Shown: one piece after another, positions 35,183 to 43,808 of the stretch | Layout of the letters: every line of letters begins with the position of its first letter | Position numbering within the stretch: the first letter of the stretch is position 1 | Assembly: GCA_900318255.1 (NCBI GenBank) | Contig: ONJX01000032.1 | Span: 1 to 53,169 of the forward strand | Length of the DNA stretch: 53,169 nt | Source of the DNA: an uncultured Prevotellaceae bacterium | Lineage (GTDB): Bacteria; Bacteroidota; Bacteroidia; Bacteroidales; Muribaculaceae | Reading direction: 5' to 3' | Program-made: the position numbers and the translations under genes | Notes under the pieces: generated by a model | Told to the model about the DNA's origin: nothing | Database searches by the model: none | Seen by the model: the letters and a program-made list of their open reading frames with translations, nothing else

Positions 35183-36226
35183 ATGACTCTCCACATCACT
35201 AACGAAGTAAATGCCACCCTCAACTCATTAATTGAGGGTGGCAATTACAATGCCGTGATGACGCTCGTTGACGAGAACACCCGCCGGCTGGTGCTGCCAC
35301 TGCTGCCTTGCCTGAGCAGCACCCACGTCATTGAAATTGCTCCTGGCGATGACAATAAAAACCTAGGCTCCATCACACATGTGTGGCAAGAGATGGAGAA
35401 ATGTGGAGCCACGCGCAATTCACTCCTGATAAACCTGGGTGGCGGTGCGGTCACCGACCTCGGAGGCTTCGCTGCTGCCACCTTCAAGCGTGGCATCAGT
35501 TTCTTTAATGTGCCAACCACATTGCTTGGCGCCGTGGATGCTGCCGTGGGAGGCAAAACGGGCATCAACTTCAATGGCTTGAAAAACGAGATAGGAGCCT
35601 TTGCGCCAGCCAAGGCGGTGATTGTGAGCACCACCTTCTTCTCAACATTACCCGAGCAAGAACTGAAATCGGGCTTTGCCGAGATGCTCAAGCACGCTAT
35701 GCTACATTCCCACCAGCAGTTTGCCATGCTGCTGGACTTCGACTTTAAGAGTATAGATTATGACCTGCTGCTGAAGATGCTGCAAGAGTCGCTGCAAGTG
35801 AAACAGCGCATCGTCGAGCAAGACCCCACCGAGCAGGGCTTGCGCAAAGCCCTCAACTTTGGGCACACCGTGGGTCACGCCTTCGAGAGCAAGGCACTGG
35901 GCGACGGGCATCCCGTGCCACACGGCTATGCCGTGGCTTGGGGAATGGTAGTGGAGTGTGTGCTCTCGCACATTATCCTGAAATTCCCGAGCACCAATCT
36001 TTATTCACTCGCCCGTTTCGTGAAAGACAACTATGGCGCGTTTTACATCACCTGCGATCACTACGACCAGCTCATCCACCTGATGCGTCACGACAAGAAA
36101 AGTCACAACGGTGAGATAAACTGCACATTGCTAAAGGACTGCGGTTCACCGGTCATCAACAACACAATAAACGAGGACGACCTCAAAGCCGCCCTCGACA
36201 TTTATCGTGATTTAATGGAAATCTAA
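35183..36226 (+). CDS. aroB: 3-dehydroquinate synthase AroB
   Basis: A 347-aa enzyme of the shikimate pathway that converts DAHP to 3-dehydroquinate with NAD+ and a divalent metal. It has LGGGAVTDLGGFAAATFKRG (NAD loop, about 92-111), NVPTTLLGAVDAAVGGKTGINF, the metal ligands in GFAEMLKHA, the LNFGHTVGHAFE region and the KSHNGEINC lysine segment. It carries no shikimate kinase fusion. It is read with or near the HAD gene upstream. A lipoprotein gene runs convergently after it. Confidence 0.95.
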   Translation: MTLHITNEVNATLNSLIEGGNYNAVMTLVDENTRRLVLPLLPCLSSTHVIEIAPGDDNKNLGSITHVWQEMEKCGATRNSLLINLGGGAVTDLGGFAAATFKRGISFFNVPTTLLGAVDAAVGGKTGINFNGLKNEIGAFAPAKAVIVSTTFFSTLPEQELKSGFAEMLKHAMLHSHQQFAMLLDFDFKSIDYDLLLKMLQESLQVKQRIVEQDPTEQGLRKALNFGHTVGHAFESKALGDGHPVPHGYAVAWGMVVECVLSHIILKFPSTNLYSLARFVKDNYGAFYITCDHYDQLIHLMRHDKKSHNGEINCTLLKDCGSPVINNTINEDDLKAALDIYRDLMEI

Positions 36227-36254
36227 TAGAAAAACCTAGAATTCCTCTCAACAC

Positions 36255-37103
36255 TTACTTATAAGTGATTTTCACCGTATATTTTGGCGACTCGTTAGTG
36301 GTGTAGCTCGTCACATAGCCTTCGCCATCAAGTTCATAGATGATGTTATAGCTCTTGAGCACTATAGCTCCTTGTGGATTAGTTTCGGTAACCTGAGTGT
36401 AGTCGTGGTCTTTCTTGATAACTGTGGGCAGGTAGGCACTTGTGGCCCCAAAGAGGCCAGCGTTGCGCATAATGGCGCACACATATTTTGTGAATGTGAA
36501 AGTCTCATTACCTACCACATCAATACCACCCTTGTTGAGAGGTGCGCCCTCACCATATTCATATACCACACTGTCCTTCTTGTTCACACCGATGCTTTCC
36601 CACTGCATGAAGTTGCCGTTGAGCCATGCTAGCTTAGTGACGTCGTTAGAGGAAGGCGTGGAAATTTGAGCCATCTCAAGCTCGTTGTCATAGCTATATT
36701 GCAACGAAGCGGCCGAGCGGCCGGTGGTCTCGTTCTTGAGACGTGTGATGGCACCATCGGCGTTTACCTCAAACGAGTAAGTCACGTCCTGAATGCTCTT
36801 GTCACAGATGATTGCGCCATTGGCGTAGTCGAAATATATAGTCTCCTCGTTAGAGTAGTTGTTGCGGCCTGTGGTCACCACATTCACGCTCTTGAGGTGC
36901 TCGCCCTCATAGGTGGCAGTAGCCACAGTGCGGTCGCCATTGTCATAATTTTGCTCTATCTTGCTAATCATTTTGTGGCCGCTGGGCAGCACAGGATAAA
37001 TCATATTAAACTCGCGAGTGAAGTTGCTCTTAGGCTCATCATCACCGCAAGCCACCATCGTCACAGCAAATAACGCGATTGCTAAATACTTAAAAATCTT
37101 CAT
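36255..37103 (-). CDS. DUF4595-like lipoprotein
   Basis: A 282-aa lipoprotein with signal MKIFKYLAIALFAVTMVACGDDEP (Cys about 19). The mature part is a series of YxY-type beta strands (ATATYEGEHLKSVNV, YFDYANGAIICD, YSFEVNADGAITRL, SLQYSYDNELEMAQI). It resembles YD/RHS-like or DUF4595 proteins common at the Bacteroidales surface. The last strand is YTVKITYK. A TACCTTTG promoter lies upstream, divergent from the MATE gene. Confidence 0.8.
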   Translation of the reverse strand: MKIFKYLAIALFAVTMVACGDDEPKSNFTREFNMIYPVLPSGHKMISKIEQNYDNGDRTVATATYEGEHLKSVNVVTTGRNNYSNEETIYFDYANGAIICDKSIQDVTYSFEVNADGAITRLKNETTGRSAASLQYSYDNELEMAQISTPSSNDVTKLAWLNGNFMQWESIGVNKKDSVVYEYGEGAPLNKGGIDVVGNETFTFTKYVCAIMRNAGLFGATSAYLPTVIKKDHDYTQVTETNPQGAIVLKSYNIIYELDGEGYVTSYTTNESPKYTVKITYK

Positions 37104-37131
37104 AATGTGTTTCGTTTAGAATTATCGACCA

Positions 37132-37139
37132 CAAAGGTA
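37132..37139 (-). promoter_or_regulatory. -7 promoter element TACCTTTG (minus strand)
   Basis: Lies 28 bases before the minus-strand lipoprotein start. On the plus strand a weaker TATTTTG at 37187-37193 may serve the MATE gene. Confidence 0.55.
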
Positions 37140-37213
37140 GAAAAAAGTTTTCAGTTGTAAGGCATCAGTTGTCAGGTTTTTTTCGTTATTTTGCACCGTT
37201 TTTTGAGAAAGCA

Positions 37214-38533
37214 ATGAAACTATCGAAGATCAACAGGGAGATAATGGCGATTTCGCTGCCAGCGATTATTGCCAATATTGCCGAGCCACTGCTGGGACTG
37301 CTCGACACGGGCATCGCAGGGCACCTGGGCGCGCCGCAGTTCATCGGTGCAGTGGCGGTGGGGGCGATGATGATGAATGTGCTCTACTGGAACTTCGGTT
37401 TCCTGCGCATGGGCACCTCGGGACTCACGGCGCAGGCCTACGGCAGCGGCTCGCACCACGACCAGGTAGATACCCTGCAACGCTCGAGTGCGATAGCCAT
37501 TGTCGCCGGCATGGCAATGATAGCCTTGCAAGCGCCAGTCTTGTGGCTCCTGCTGTGGATTATGGCGCCTGGGCCCGAAGTGTCGGCACTCGCATCCACC
37601 TATTTCACCATCGTGGTGTGGGGAGCTCCGGCGGTGCTGCTCACCATGTCGATAAAAGGCTGGCTGCTGGGCATGCAAGACTCGGTGAGTCCCATGCTCA
37701 TCTCCATTGGCGTGAACGTGCTCAACATGGCGATAAGCCTCGTGGCTGTGTATTGGCTCGACATGGGCTTCAAGGGTATTGCCGTGGGCACTCTCGTCTC
37801 GGTGTGGATGGGTGCCATTTATGCCTGCTGGTGTGTGCGCCACCGCTTTAGAGCCATCGCCAGCGACCTAAGCTTTTCTAAAGCTTTCGACTTCAAGGGC
37901 AGCGGCCGCTTCTTCAAGGTGAACAGCGACATCTTTGTGCGCTGCATCTTCATGCTTGCCGTGAACCTGTTCTTCATTCGTGCCGGTGCCATCAGTGGCG
38001 ACATCGTTCTAGCAGTGAACACCTTGATACAGCAGTTGTTCCACCTCTATAGCTACTTCATGGACGGCATCGCCTTTGCTGGTGAGGCGGTGGTGGGCAA
38101 GTATTACGGTGCGCGCGACCACAGCAACATGCACCGCTGCGTGCGGTGGCTCTTTGTGTGGAGCACAGTGACGACGGCAGTCTTCGTTATCGCCTACTCC
38201 CTCTTTCCACAAGCCATCTTCAACATGTTCACCAGCCAGCTCACGGTTGTTGACGAGGCGATGCGCTACCACTGGTGGTGCGCCATAGTGCCCATAGTGA
38301 GCATGGCGGCATTTGTGTGGGACGGCGTGTTCATTGGCGTCACCGCCACCCGTGGTATGCTCACGGCAGTGGCTACAGCCTGCGCCCTGTTCTTCGTCCT
38401 CTACTTCACCCTCCCCACCACGCTGGGCAATCACGCCCTGTGGATAGCCTTTGTCGCCTTCCTCACCACCCGCAGCGCCGTGCAGACCGCCATCTGGCTA
38501 CACAAATGGAAATCACAAATAATATTGCAATAA
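37214..38533 (+). CDS. MATE-family multidrug efflux transporter
   Basis: The ATG at 37214 is chosen because it follows a promoter-like element and begins a typical MATE N-terminus (MKLSKINREIMAISLPAIIANIAEPLLGLLDTGIAG, read as the first helix). The 439-aa product has about twelve membrane helices and the DinF-like pattern GHLG, SGLTAQAYG, IKGWLLGMQDS. It exchanges cations for drugs or metabolites. The stop is one base from the dusB ATG, so the two are co-transcribed. Confidence 0.92.
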   Translation: MKLSKINREIMAISLPAIIANIAEPLLGLLDTGIAGHLGAPQFIGAVAVGAMMMNVLYWNFGFLRMGTSGLTAQAYGSGSHHDQVDTLQRSSAIAIVAGMAMIALQAPVLWLLLWIMAPGPEVSALASTYFTIVVWGAPAVLLTMSIKGWLLGMQDSVSPMLISIGVNVLNMAISLVAVYWLDMGFKGIAVGTLVSVWMGAIYACWCVRHRFRAIASDLSFSKAFDFKGSGRFFKVNSDIFVRCIFMLAVNLFFIRAGAISGDIVLAVNTLIQQLFHLYSYFMDGIAFAGEAVVGKYYGARDHSNMHRCVRWLFVWSTVTTAVFVIAYSLFPQAIFNMFTSQLTVVDEAMRYHWWCAIVPIVSMAAFVWDGVFIGVTATRGMLTAVATACALFFVLYFTLPTTLGNHALWIAFVAFLTTRSAVQTAIWLHKWKSQIILQ

Positions 38534-38534
38534 A

Positions 38535-39524
38535 ATGAAAATAGGAAACATAGATTTAGGTCCCAAGCCAGTGATGCTGGCGCCCATGGAGGATGTGACC
38601 GACGTGTCGTTCCGCCAGATTTGCCGTGAACAGGGTGCCGACATGGTTTATACCGAGTTTGTGAGTGCCGACGCGGTGATTCGCAACATCGACAGCACCC
38701 TGCGCAAGATGGTTATCAACCCTGGCGAGCGACCTGCTGCAATACAGATATATGGCCGCGAGGTGGAACCTATGGTCGAGGCCGCCAAGATTGCCCAAGA
38801 GGCTAAGCCCGAGGTTCTTGACATCAACTTTGGTTGCCCCGTGAAGAAGGTGGCACACAAAGGCGCCGGTGCCGGTATGCTGCGCAACATTCCGCTCATG
38901 CTCGAAATAACCCGCGAAGTAGTAAAAGCGGTTGACCTGCCTGTCACCGTCAAGACGCGCCTGGGCTGGGACTGCAACAACAAGATAATCGTGGAACTTG
39001 CCGAGCAGCTGCAGGACTGTGGCATAAAGGCACTCACCATTCACGGACGCACACGTTCACAGATGTATAACGGCGAGGCCGACTGGACACTCATTGGCGA
39101 GGTGAAGAACAATCCTCGCATGACCATTCCCATCATTGGCAACGGTGACATCACCAGTGCCGAGAAACTTGCCGAGTATTACGACCGCTATGGCGTGGAT
39201 GGCATCATGGTGGGACGAGCCTCAATAGGCGCTCCCTGGATTTTCCGGGAGATGAAGCAGTATCTCACCGAGGGCACCATCCCTGAAATAAGCCGCCACG
39301 AGAAGATGGCACTGCTGCGTCGCCAGATTGACGAGAGCATCTCGCGCATCGACGAGTACCGCGGCATCCTCCACACACGCCGCCACCTTGCCGCCACCCC
39401 ACTGCTGAAAGGCATACGCAACTTCCGCGACACGCGCATCGCCATGCTTCGTGCCGACACCAAAGCCGAGCTCACCGCCATCCTCGACCACATCGAGAAT
39501 GAAATATTTCCTACTCTCGATTAA
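38535..39524 (+). CDS. dusB: tRNA-dihydrouridine synthase DusB
   Basis: A 329-aa FMN-dependent TIM-barrel reductase that makes dihydrouridine in the tRNA D-loop. It starts with KPVMLAPMEDVTD (FMN site), then YTEFVSADAV, DINFGCPVKKV with the catalytic Cys, the VKTRLGW strand, IHGRTRSQMY, NGDITSAE and VGRASIGAPWIF, and ends with the C-terminal helical domain. It belongs to the DusB/Dus1-type clade by length and spacing. Genes with unrelated function precede and follow it. Confidence 0.94.
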   Translation: MKIGNIDLGPKPVMLAPMEDVTDVSFRQICREQGADMVYTEFVSADAVIRNIDSTLRKMVINPGERPAAIQIYGREVEPMVEAAKIAQEAKPEVLDINFGCPVKKVAHKGAGAGMLRNIPLMLEITREVVKAVDLPVTVKTRLGWDCNNKIIVELAEQLQDCGIKALTIHGRTRSQMYNGEADWTLIGEVKNNPRMTIPIIGNGDITSAEKLAEYYDRYGVDGIMVGRASIGAPWIFREMKQYLTEGTIPEISRHEKMALLRRQIDESISRIDEYRGILHTRRHLAATPLLKGIRNFRDTRIAMLRADTKAELTAILDHIENEIFPTLD

Positions 39525-39550
39525 AAGACAAGAGGTTCTCACAAAAAAAT

Positions 39551-39620
39551 GAGCCTGGAGGCTGTTAGATGTATTGCGCCGCAATGCGGCGTGCTATACG
39601 GTGCGCAACGCGGCGTGCTA
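39551..39620. repeat. REP-like palindromic repeats
   Basis: AGCCTGGAGGCT, a hairpin that on the minus strand is followed by seven T, is joined to GTATTGCGCCGCA. GCCGCA/TGCGGC forms a perfect palindrome at 39578-39590. The word GCGGCGTGCTA is repeated 24 bases apart (39586-39596, 39610-39620). A similar AGCCTGG-GGCTGTT-GTATTGCGCCGCA series recurs at 53080-53106. Confidence 0.75.
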
Positions 39621-39663
39621 AGCGGCTTTCACGCTATAAAAAAGAAAAAATAATGCCTCTTTC

Positions 39664-39694
39664 TTGCTAGTTTTTCTCATTTTCGTTATCTTTG
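39664..39694 (+). promoter_or_regulatory. Promoter of rpoN
   Basis: TTG (39664-39666), then 20 bases, then TATCTTTG (39687-39694). This is the standard Bacteroidetes spacing. The rpoN ATG follows 25 bases later. Confidence 0.75.
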
Positions 39695-39718
39695 TAATCT
39701 CAATAAAAAGAAACACCC

Positions 39719-41200
39719 ATGAGCGAGACAAGCGATTTTCAACAGATACAGAAGCAGAGCTTAGAGATGACTCTCAAGCAGAAGGCGTCGCAGATGCAAG
39801 TAATCCTGGGGCAGCTCATCGAGATGAACGACGATGAGATAAAAGACCGCATAGAAATGGAGCTTGACGACAACCCCGCCCTCGAAGAGGCCGACAGCTC
39901 CAGCGATGACTACAACAACGACAATGATGACGACACAAGCAATAGCGACGACCCGTTTGACACAGCCTTCTCTCAAAGCGATGATGACAACGACAGCGAC
40001 CGCAACGACGACGGGCTGAGCTTCATCCAAACCAAGCGCCGCCAGGGCATCGACAACGACGTGTATCGACCACCTGTGGTGAACGAGGCGTCAATGTATG
40101 AAGTGCTAATGAGCCAAATTCGTGAACGTGACCTCGACGAGCGCCAACTACTCATTGCCGAGTACATTATAGGCGAGATCGACGACGACGGACTGCTGCG
40201 CAGTCCCATCACATCGATATGTGGAAACATAATCTCTAAGGAGAACGAGTTTGTCACTCCACAAGAGGTGGAAGACGTGCTCGAGGTGATTCAAGACCTG
40301 GAGCCGGCAGGAATTGGAGCTACCAGCACTCGAGAGTGCATCTTGCTGCAAATCGAGGACATGAAAGGCGTGAACATCGACATAGCACAAATCGCTCACA
40401 CCATTGTCGATAAGCATTTTGAAGAATATGAGCGGCATCACTACGACAAAATCCTCAACGCTCTCAACATTGACGAGGAGACCTTCCACAAGGCCGACAA
40501 AATCATCAAGCGCACCAACCCACGACCAGGAAACATCTTCAGCTCAGGAGAGCGCATGAGCAACGCTGTGCACATCACCCCCGATTTTGTGGTCACTAAC
40601 GACGACGGCACGCTCACCCTCACCCTTGTCAACGACATCCCAGAGCTTCAAATCTCTGAAAGCTACGACACTGAGTATAAGCGCATCATCAAGCGCGCTG
40701 CCGCCAGCGATAATGCGACCGACGTCTTGATCAAGCGGCAGTATGAGCGCGCCACTAGTTTTATAGAGATGCTCAAAATGCGGCAGGAGAAACTCTACAA
40801 CATCATGAAAGCCATCATGCTCAAGCAGCAGGAGTTTTTCATCACCGGCGACACCATGACCCTCAAGCCAATGGTGCTGGGCGACATTGCCGAGATGACA
40901 GGATATGACGTGTCAACAATCTCCCGCGCTAGGCAAAACAAATATGTAGATACCAACTGGGGCATCTTCGACCTCAAGTATTTCTTTGGCAACAGCCTCG
41001 ACGACAGCGACACGTCGGCAACGGCCGTGAAAGAAATCATCAAGGGACTCGTTGAGAATGAAGACAAGAAAAAACCGCTCAGCGACGAGAAACTGTGCAG
41101 CCTCTTGCAAGAGAAAGGCTACAAAATAAAGCGCCGCACCGTGGCTAAATACCGCGAGAGCCTCCTTATTCCCGTAGCAAGACAAAGAAAGACTTTGTAA
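39719..41200 (+). CDS. rpoN: RNA polymerase sigma-54 factor RpoN
   Basis: A 493-aa alternative sigma factor that needs activator ATPases and recognises -24/-12 promoters. Region I is a Gln/Leu-rich activator-interaction segment (about 8-50). An extremely acidic linker follows (about 58-100, long Asp/Ser/Asn runs). The core-binding and helix-turn-helix regions come next, and the C-terminal RpoN box RRTVAKYRE is at 472-480. No enhancer-binding activator gene is seen in this window. A PAP2-like membrane gene starts 16 bases after its stop. Confidence 0.96.
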   Translation: MSETSDFQQIQKQSLEMTLKQKASQMQVILGQLIEMNDDEIKDRIEMELDDNPALEEADSSSDDYNNDNDDDTSNSDDPFDTAFSQSDDDNDSDRNDDGLSFIQTKRRQGIDNDVYRPPVVNEASMYEVLMSQIRERDLDERQLLIAEYIIGEIDDDGLLRSPITSICGNIISKENEFVTPQEVEDVLEVIQDLEPAGIGATSTRECILLQIEDMKGVNIDIAQIAHTIVDKHFEEYERHHYDKILNALNIDEETFHKADKIIKRTNPRPGNIFSSGERMSNAVHITPDFVVTNDDGTLTLTLVNDIPELQISESYDTEYKRIIKRAAASDNATDVLIKRQYERATSFIEMLKMRQEKLYNIMKAIMLKQQEFFITGDTMTLKPMVLGDIAEMTGYDVSTISRARQNKYVDTNWGIFDLKYFFGNSLDDSDTSATAVKEIIKGLVENEDKKKPLSDEKLCSLLQEKGYKIKRRTVAKYRESLLIPVARQRKTL

Positions 41201-41215
41201 CCCTTTTTTTTCACA

Positions 41216-41866
41216 ATGGTTTCAAGAATAAAGAAAATAAGAATTCTCGACGAGATGGCAAAATTCATCTCCACTATGCTCAGCCCGCTGCTCACGCCCA
41301 CCTACGGCACACTGATGGCGCTAAGCATCACGCCTAAACTCCTCGATGTCACTGGAGCACGCTTCAAACTGCTGCTCATCGTCTTTGCTCTCACATGCAT
41401 CTTTCCCATGATTACCATTGCAGTGCTGCACAACTTCAAGGTTATCAAAGACAAGCGCATGATTAGCCGCAAAGAGCGGCTCATCCCCTACATCACTGGC
41501 ACCATCTACTATGCCGTGGCGGTTTATCATGTCATCTACACCCATGAGCCCAGATGGCTAGTGATGTTTTTTGCCGGAGGCGCACTCGCATGCCTCATCT
41601 CAACAGTCGTCAACAGCCGGTGGAAAATCAGCGCTCACATGGCGGGCATGGGAGGCCTGGTGGCACTGCTATGGCAAATCAATGCCATGGAGCTTGAAAT
41701 AATTAGCAGTCCATGGATGATGCTCTACATCCTTATAGCCATATTCCTGTCGGGGATGCTGGGCTCGGCACGCCTTATGCTCAAGCGCCACACCCTGCCA
41801 CAGGTGCTGGCAGGATTCCTTAACGGCCTGATTTGCGTCTCGCTCATGATGAGACTCTTTGGGTAA
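41216..41866 (+). CDS. PAP2-superfamily-like membrane protein
   Basis: A 216-aa integral membrane protein with about six hydrophobic segments. It resembles short PAP2/phosphatidic-acid-phosphatase-like proteins often found next to rpoN in Bacteroidetes. WKISAHMAGMGG and GSARLMLKRHTLPQVLAG fit the positions of the acid-phosphatase signature (SxHA and RxxxxxHxxxQV). It may act on lipid phosphates or undecaprenyl pyrophosphate. Likely co-transcribed with rpoN (15-base gap). Confidence 0.8.
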   Translation: MVSRIKKIRILDEMAKFISTMLSPLLTPTYGTLMALSITPKLLDVTGARFKLLLIVFALTCIFPMITIAVLHNFKVIKDKRMISRKERLIPYITGTIYYAVAVYHVIYTHEPRWLVMFFAGGALACLISTVVNSRWKISAHMAGMGGLVALLWQINAMELEIISSPWMMLYILIAIFLSGMLGSARLMLKRHTLPQVLAGFLNGLICVSLMMRLFG

Positions 41867-41867
41867 A

Positions 41868-41952
41868 TGTTAAATGTTAAGTGTTAAGTGTTAAGTGTTA
41901 AGTTCTAGATAATCTAGAACGTCTAGAAATTCTAGAAATTCTAGAACGTCTA
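41868..41952. repeat. GTTAAGT- and TTCTAGA-type simple repeats before ispG
   Basis: Five tandem units of (A/G)TGTTAA (41868-41903) run straight into overlapping TTCTAGA, AATCTAGAACGTCTAGAAA words (41903-41952). It is the same order of two repeat words as after sbcC. The stretch lies directly upstream of ispG and leaves no obvious TAnnTTTG promoter there. Confidence 0.85.
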
Positions 41953-41969
41953 ATATAAAACTAATAACA

Positions 41970-43796
41970 ATGTTCAATTACACTCGTCGCAAGACTGTTA
42001 CAGTTAACATAGGCAACACTCCGCTAGGAAGCGATTTCCCTATCAGAGTGCAATCGATGACTAACACCTCGACTAACGACATCGAGGCCAGCGTAGCACA
42101 ATGCCAACGCATTGCACAGGCTGGAGCACACTACGTGAGACTCACCACGCAAGGTGTGCGAGAGGCAAAAAACTTAGGGATAATACGCCAGCAACTGCGA
42201 GAGCGTGGTTGCCAGGTGCCGCTGGTGGCCGACATCCATTTCAACCCTCGCGCGGCACTCGAGGCAGCACAGGTCACCGACAAGGTGCGCATCAACCCCG
42301 GCAACTTCGTTGACCCGGCACGGCAGTTCAAAAACCTCACTTACACCAACGAAGAGTATCAAGCCGAGCTACAGCGCATCCACGACTCGCTGGTGCCATT
42401 CATCGACCTGTGCCGCAAGCATGGCACCGCCGTGAGGCTTGGCGTGAACCACGGCTCGCTGAGCGACCGCATCATGAGCCGCTACGGCAACACCGCCCCA
42501 GGCATGGTAGAGAGCGTGATGGAGTATTTGCGAGTGTTTGTGGAGCAGCAGTTCATGGACGTGGTCATCTCAATGAAAGCCAGCAACGTGGTGGTAATGG
42601 TAGAAGCGGTGAGACGACTCGTCGCTGCCATGGATGCCGAGGACATGCACTTCCCGCTGCACCTGGGGGTCACCGAGGCTGGATTTGGCGAGGATGGACG
42701 CATCAAGAGCGCGGTGGGCATTGGAGCTCTCATGAGTCAAGGCCTGGGCGACACCATACGTGTGTCGCTTAGCGAAGACCCGGAACTTGAAGTGCCAGTG
42801 GCCCGTAAACTTGTTGAGTACATCGCCAGCCGTGAAAATCACCCGCACATCGATGGGCACTACTGCAAAGGCTTTGACCCACTAATGCCTGAACGACGCG
42901 TGAGCCACAGCATCAACGGCATGGTGGGCGGCAAAATGCCAGTTGTCGTAGCTTCGTGCAACCCCACCAGCGTCACAGGGAACCGACGTCCCGACTTCTT
43001 TTACAGCAAAACGGGTCCGCTCAACACCAGCGACCGTTTCATCGTGCCCGCCACCAACTATCACGGCGAGAACAACGCCTATCCCCTATTCTCGCTCAAC
43101 AACTGGGACGAGAGCATCGTGGCACCGCTCAAGTGGCTCGAAGTGCCAGCAAGCACGCCAGTCGAGAGACTGCTCTTCCTCAAGCACAGCAACAACGTGG
43201 CGATAATCATCAGTCCCGACAACATCAACGTGAGCGGATGCCAGCAGGCTCTCATCCATGCCCTTATCGACGAGGGCACCAACTGCCCAGTCATCCTTCA
43301 CAACAGCTATCTCGACAACGACAGCGAGTGGCTGCAAGTGAAAGCTGGGGCCGACCTCGGCGCAGTGCTGCTCAACGGTCTGGGCGACGGCGTGTGGCTT
43401 GAGGCACCACTTTATGAGAATCAAAACCAGGTGGTGGGCTATGCCTTCGCCATCTTGCAGGCGGCACGCCTGCGCACCACCAAGACCGAGTTCATCTCGT
43501 GCCCTAGCTGCGGACGCACGATGTTTGACCTGCAAACCACCGTGCACCGCGTGCAGCAGGCCACTCAGCACCTCACTCACCTCAAGATAGGCGTGATGGG
43601 ATGCGTAGTGAACGGGCCTGGAGAGATGGCCGACGCCGACTATGGCTATGTGGGGGCTGCCCTGGGGCGCATCAGCCTCTACAAGGGCAAAGAATGCATT
43701 GAGAAGAACATTCCCGAAGCCGAAGCGATACCACGCCTCATAGCTCTTATCAAAGCCAATGGCGACTGGATTGACAACAATAATACTAACCAATAA
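41970..43796 (+). CDS. ispG: IspG, HMBPP synthase of the MEP pathway
   Basis: A 608-aa enzyme that reduces MEcPP to HMBPP with a [4Fe-4S] cluster. It is the long form with a large insertion between the N-terminal TIM barrel (RVQSMTNTSTNDIEA, LVADIHFNPRAALEA, KVRINPGNF, AVRLGVNHGSLSDR) and the C-terminal cluster domain (Cys511-Pro-Ser-Cys514 and Cys545 in VMGCVVNGPGE). Long IspG is the usual form in Bacteroidetes, Chlamydiae and plants. A simple-repeat region precedes it; the CotH gene starts 13 bases after its stop. Confidence 0.95.
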   Translation: MFNYTRRKTVTVNIGNTPLGSDFPIRVQSMTNTSTNDIEASVAQCQRIAQAGAHYVRLTTQGVREAKNLGIIRQQLRERGCQVPLVADIHFNPRAALEAAQVTDKVRINPGNFVDPARQFKNLTYTNEEYQAELQRIHDSLVPFIDLCRKHGTAVRLGVNHGSLSDRIMSRYGNTAPGMVESVMEYLRVFVEQQFMDVVISMKASNVVVMVEAVRRLVAAMDAEDMHFPLHLGVTEAGFGEDGRIKSAVGIGALMSQGLGDTIRVSLSEDPELEVPVARKLVEYIASRENHPHIDGHYCKGFDPLMPERRVSHSINGMVGGKMPVVVASCNPTSVTGNRRPDFFYSKTGPLNTSDRFIVPATNYHGENNAYPLFSLNNWDESIVAPLKWLEVPASTPVERLLFLKHSNNVAIIISPDNINVSGCQQALIHALIDEGTNCPVILHNSYLDNDSEWLQVKAGADLGAVLLNGLGDGVWLEAPLYENQNQVVGYAFAILQAARLRTTKTEFISCPSCGRTMFDLQTTVHRVQQATQHLTHLKIGVMGCVVNGPGEMADADYGYVGAALGRISLYKGKECIEKNIPEAEAIPRLIALIKANGDWIDNNNTNQ

Positions 43797-43808
43797 CACC
43801 GTACCAAC

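Noticed and set aside
43086..43799. 237-codon minus-strand frame
   Set aside because: Opposite ispG, whose cluster cysteines and motifs are unambiguous.
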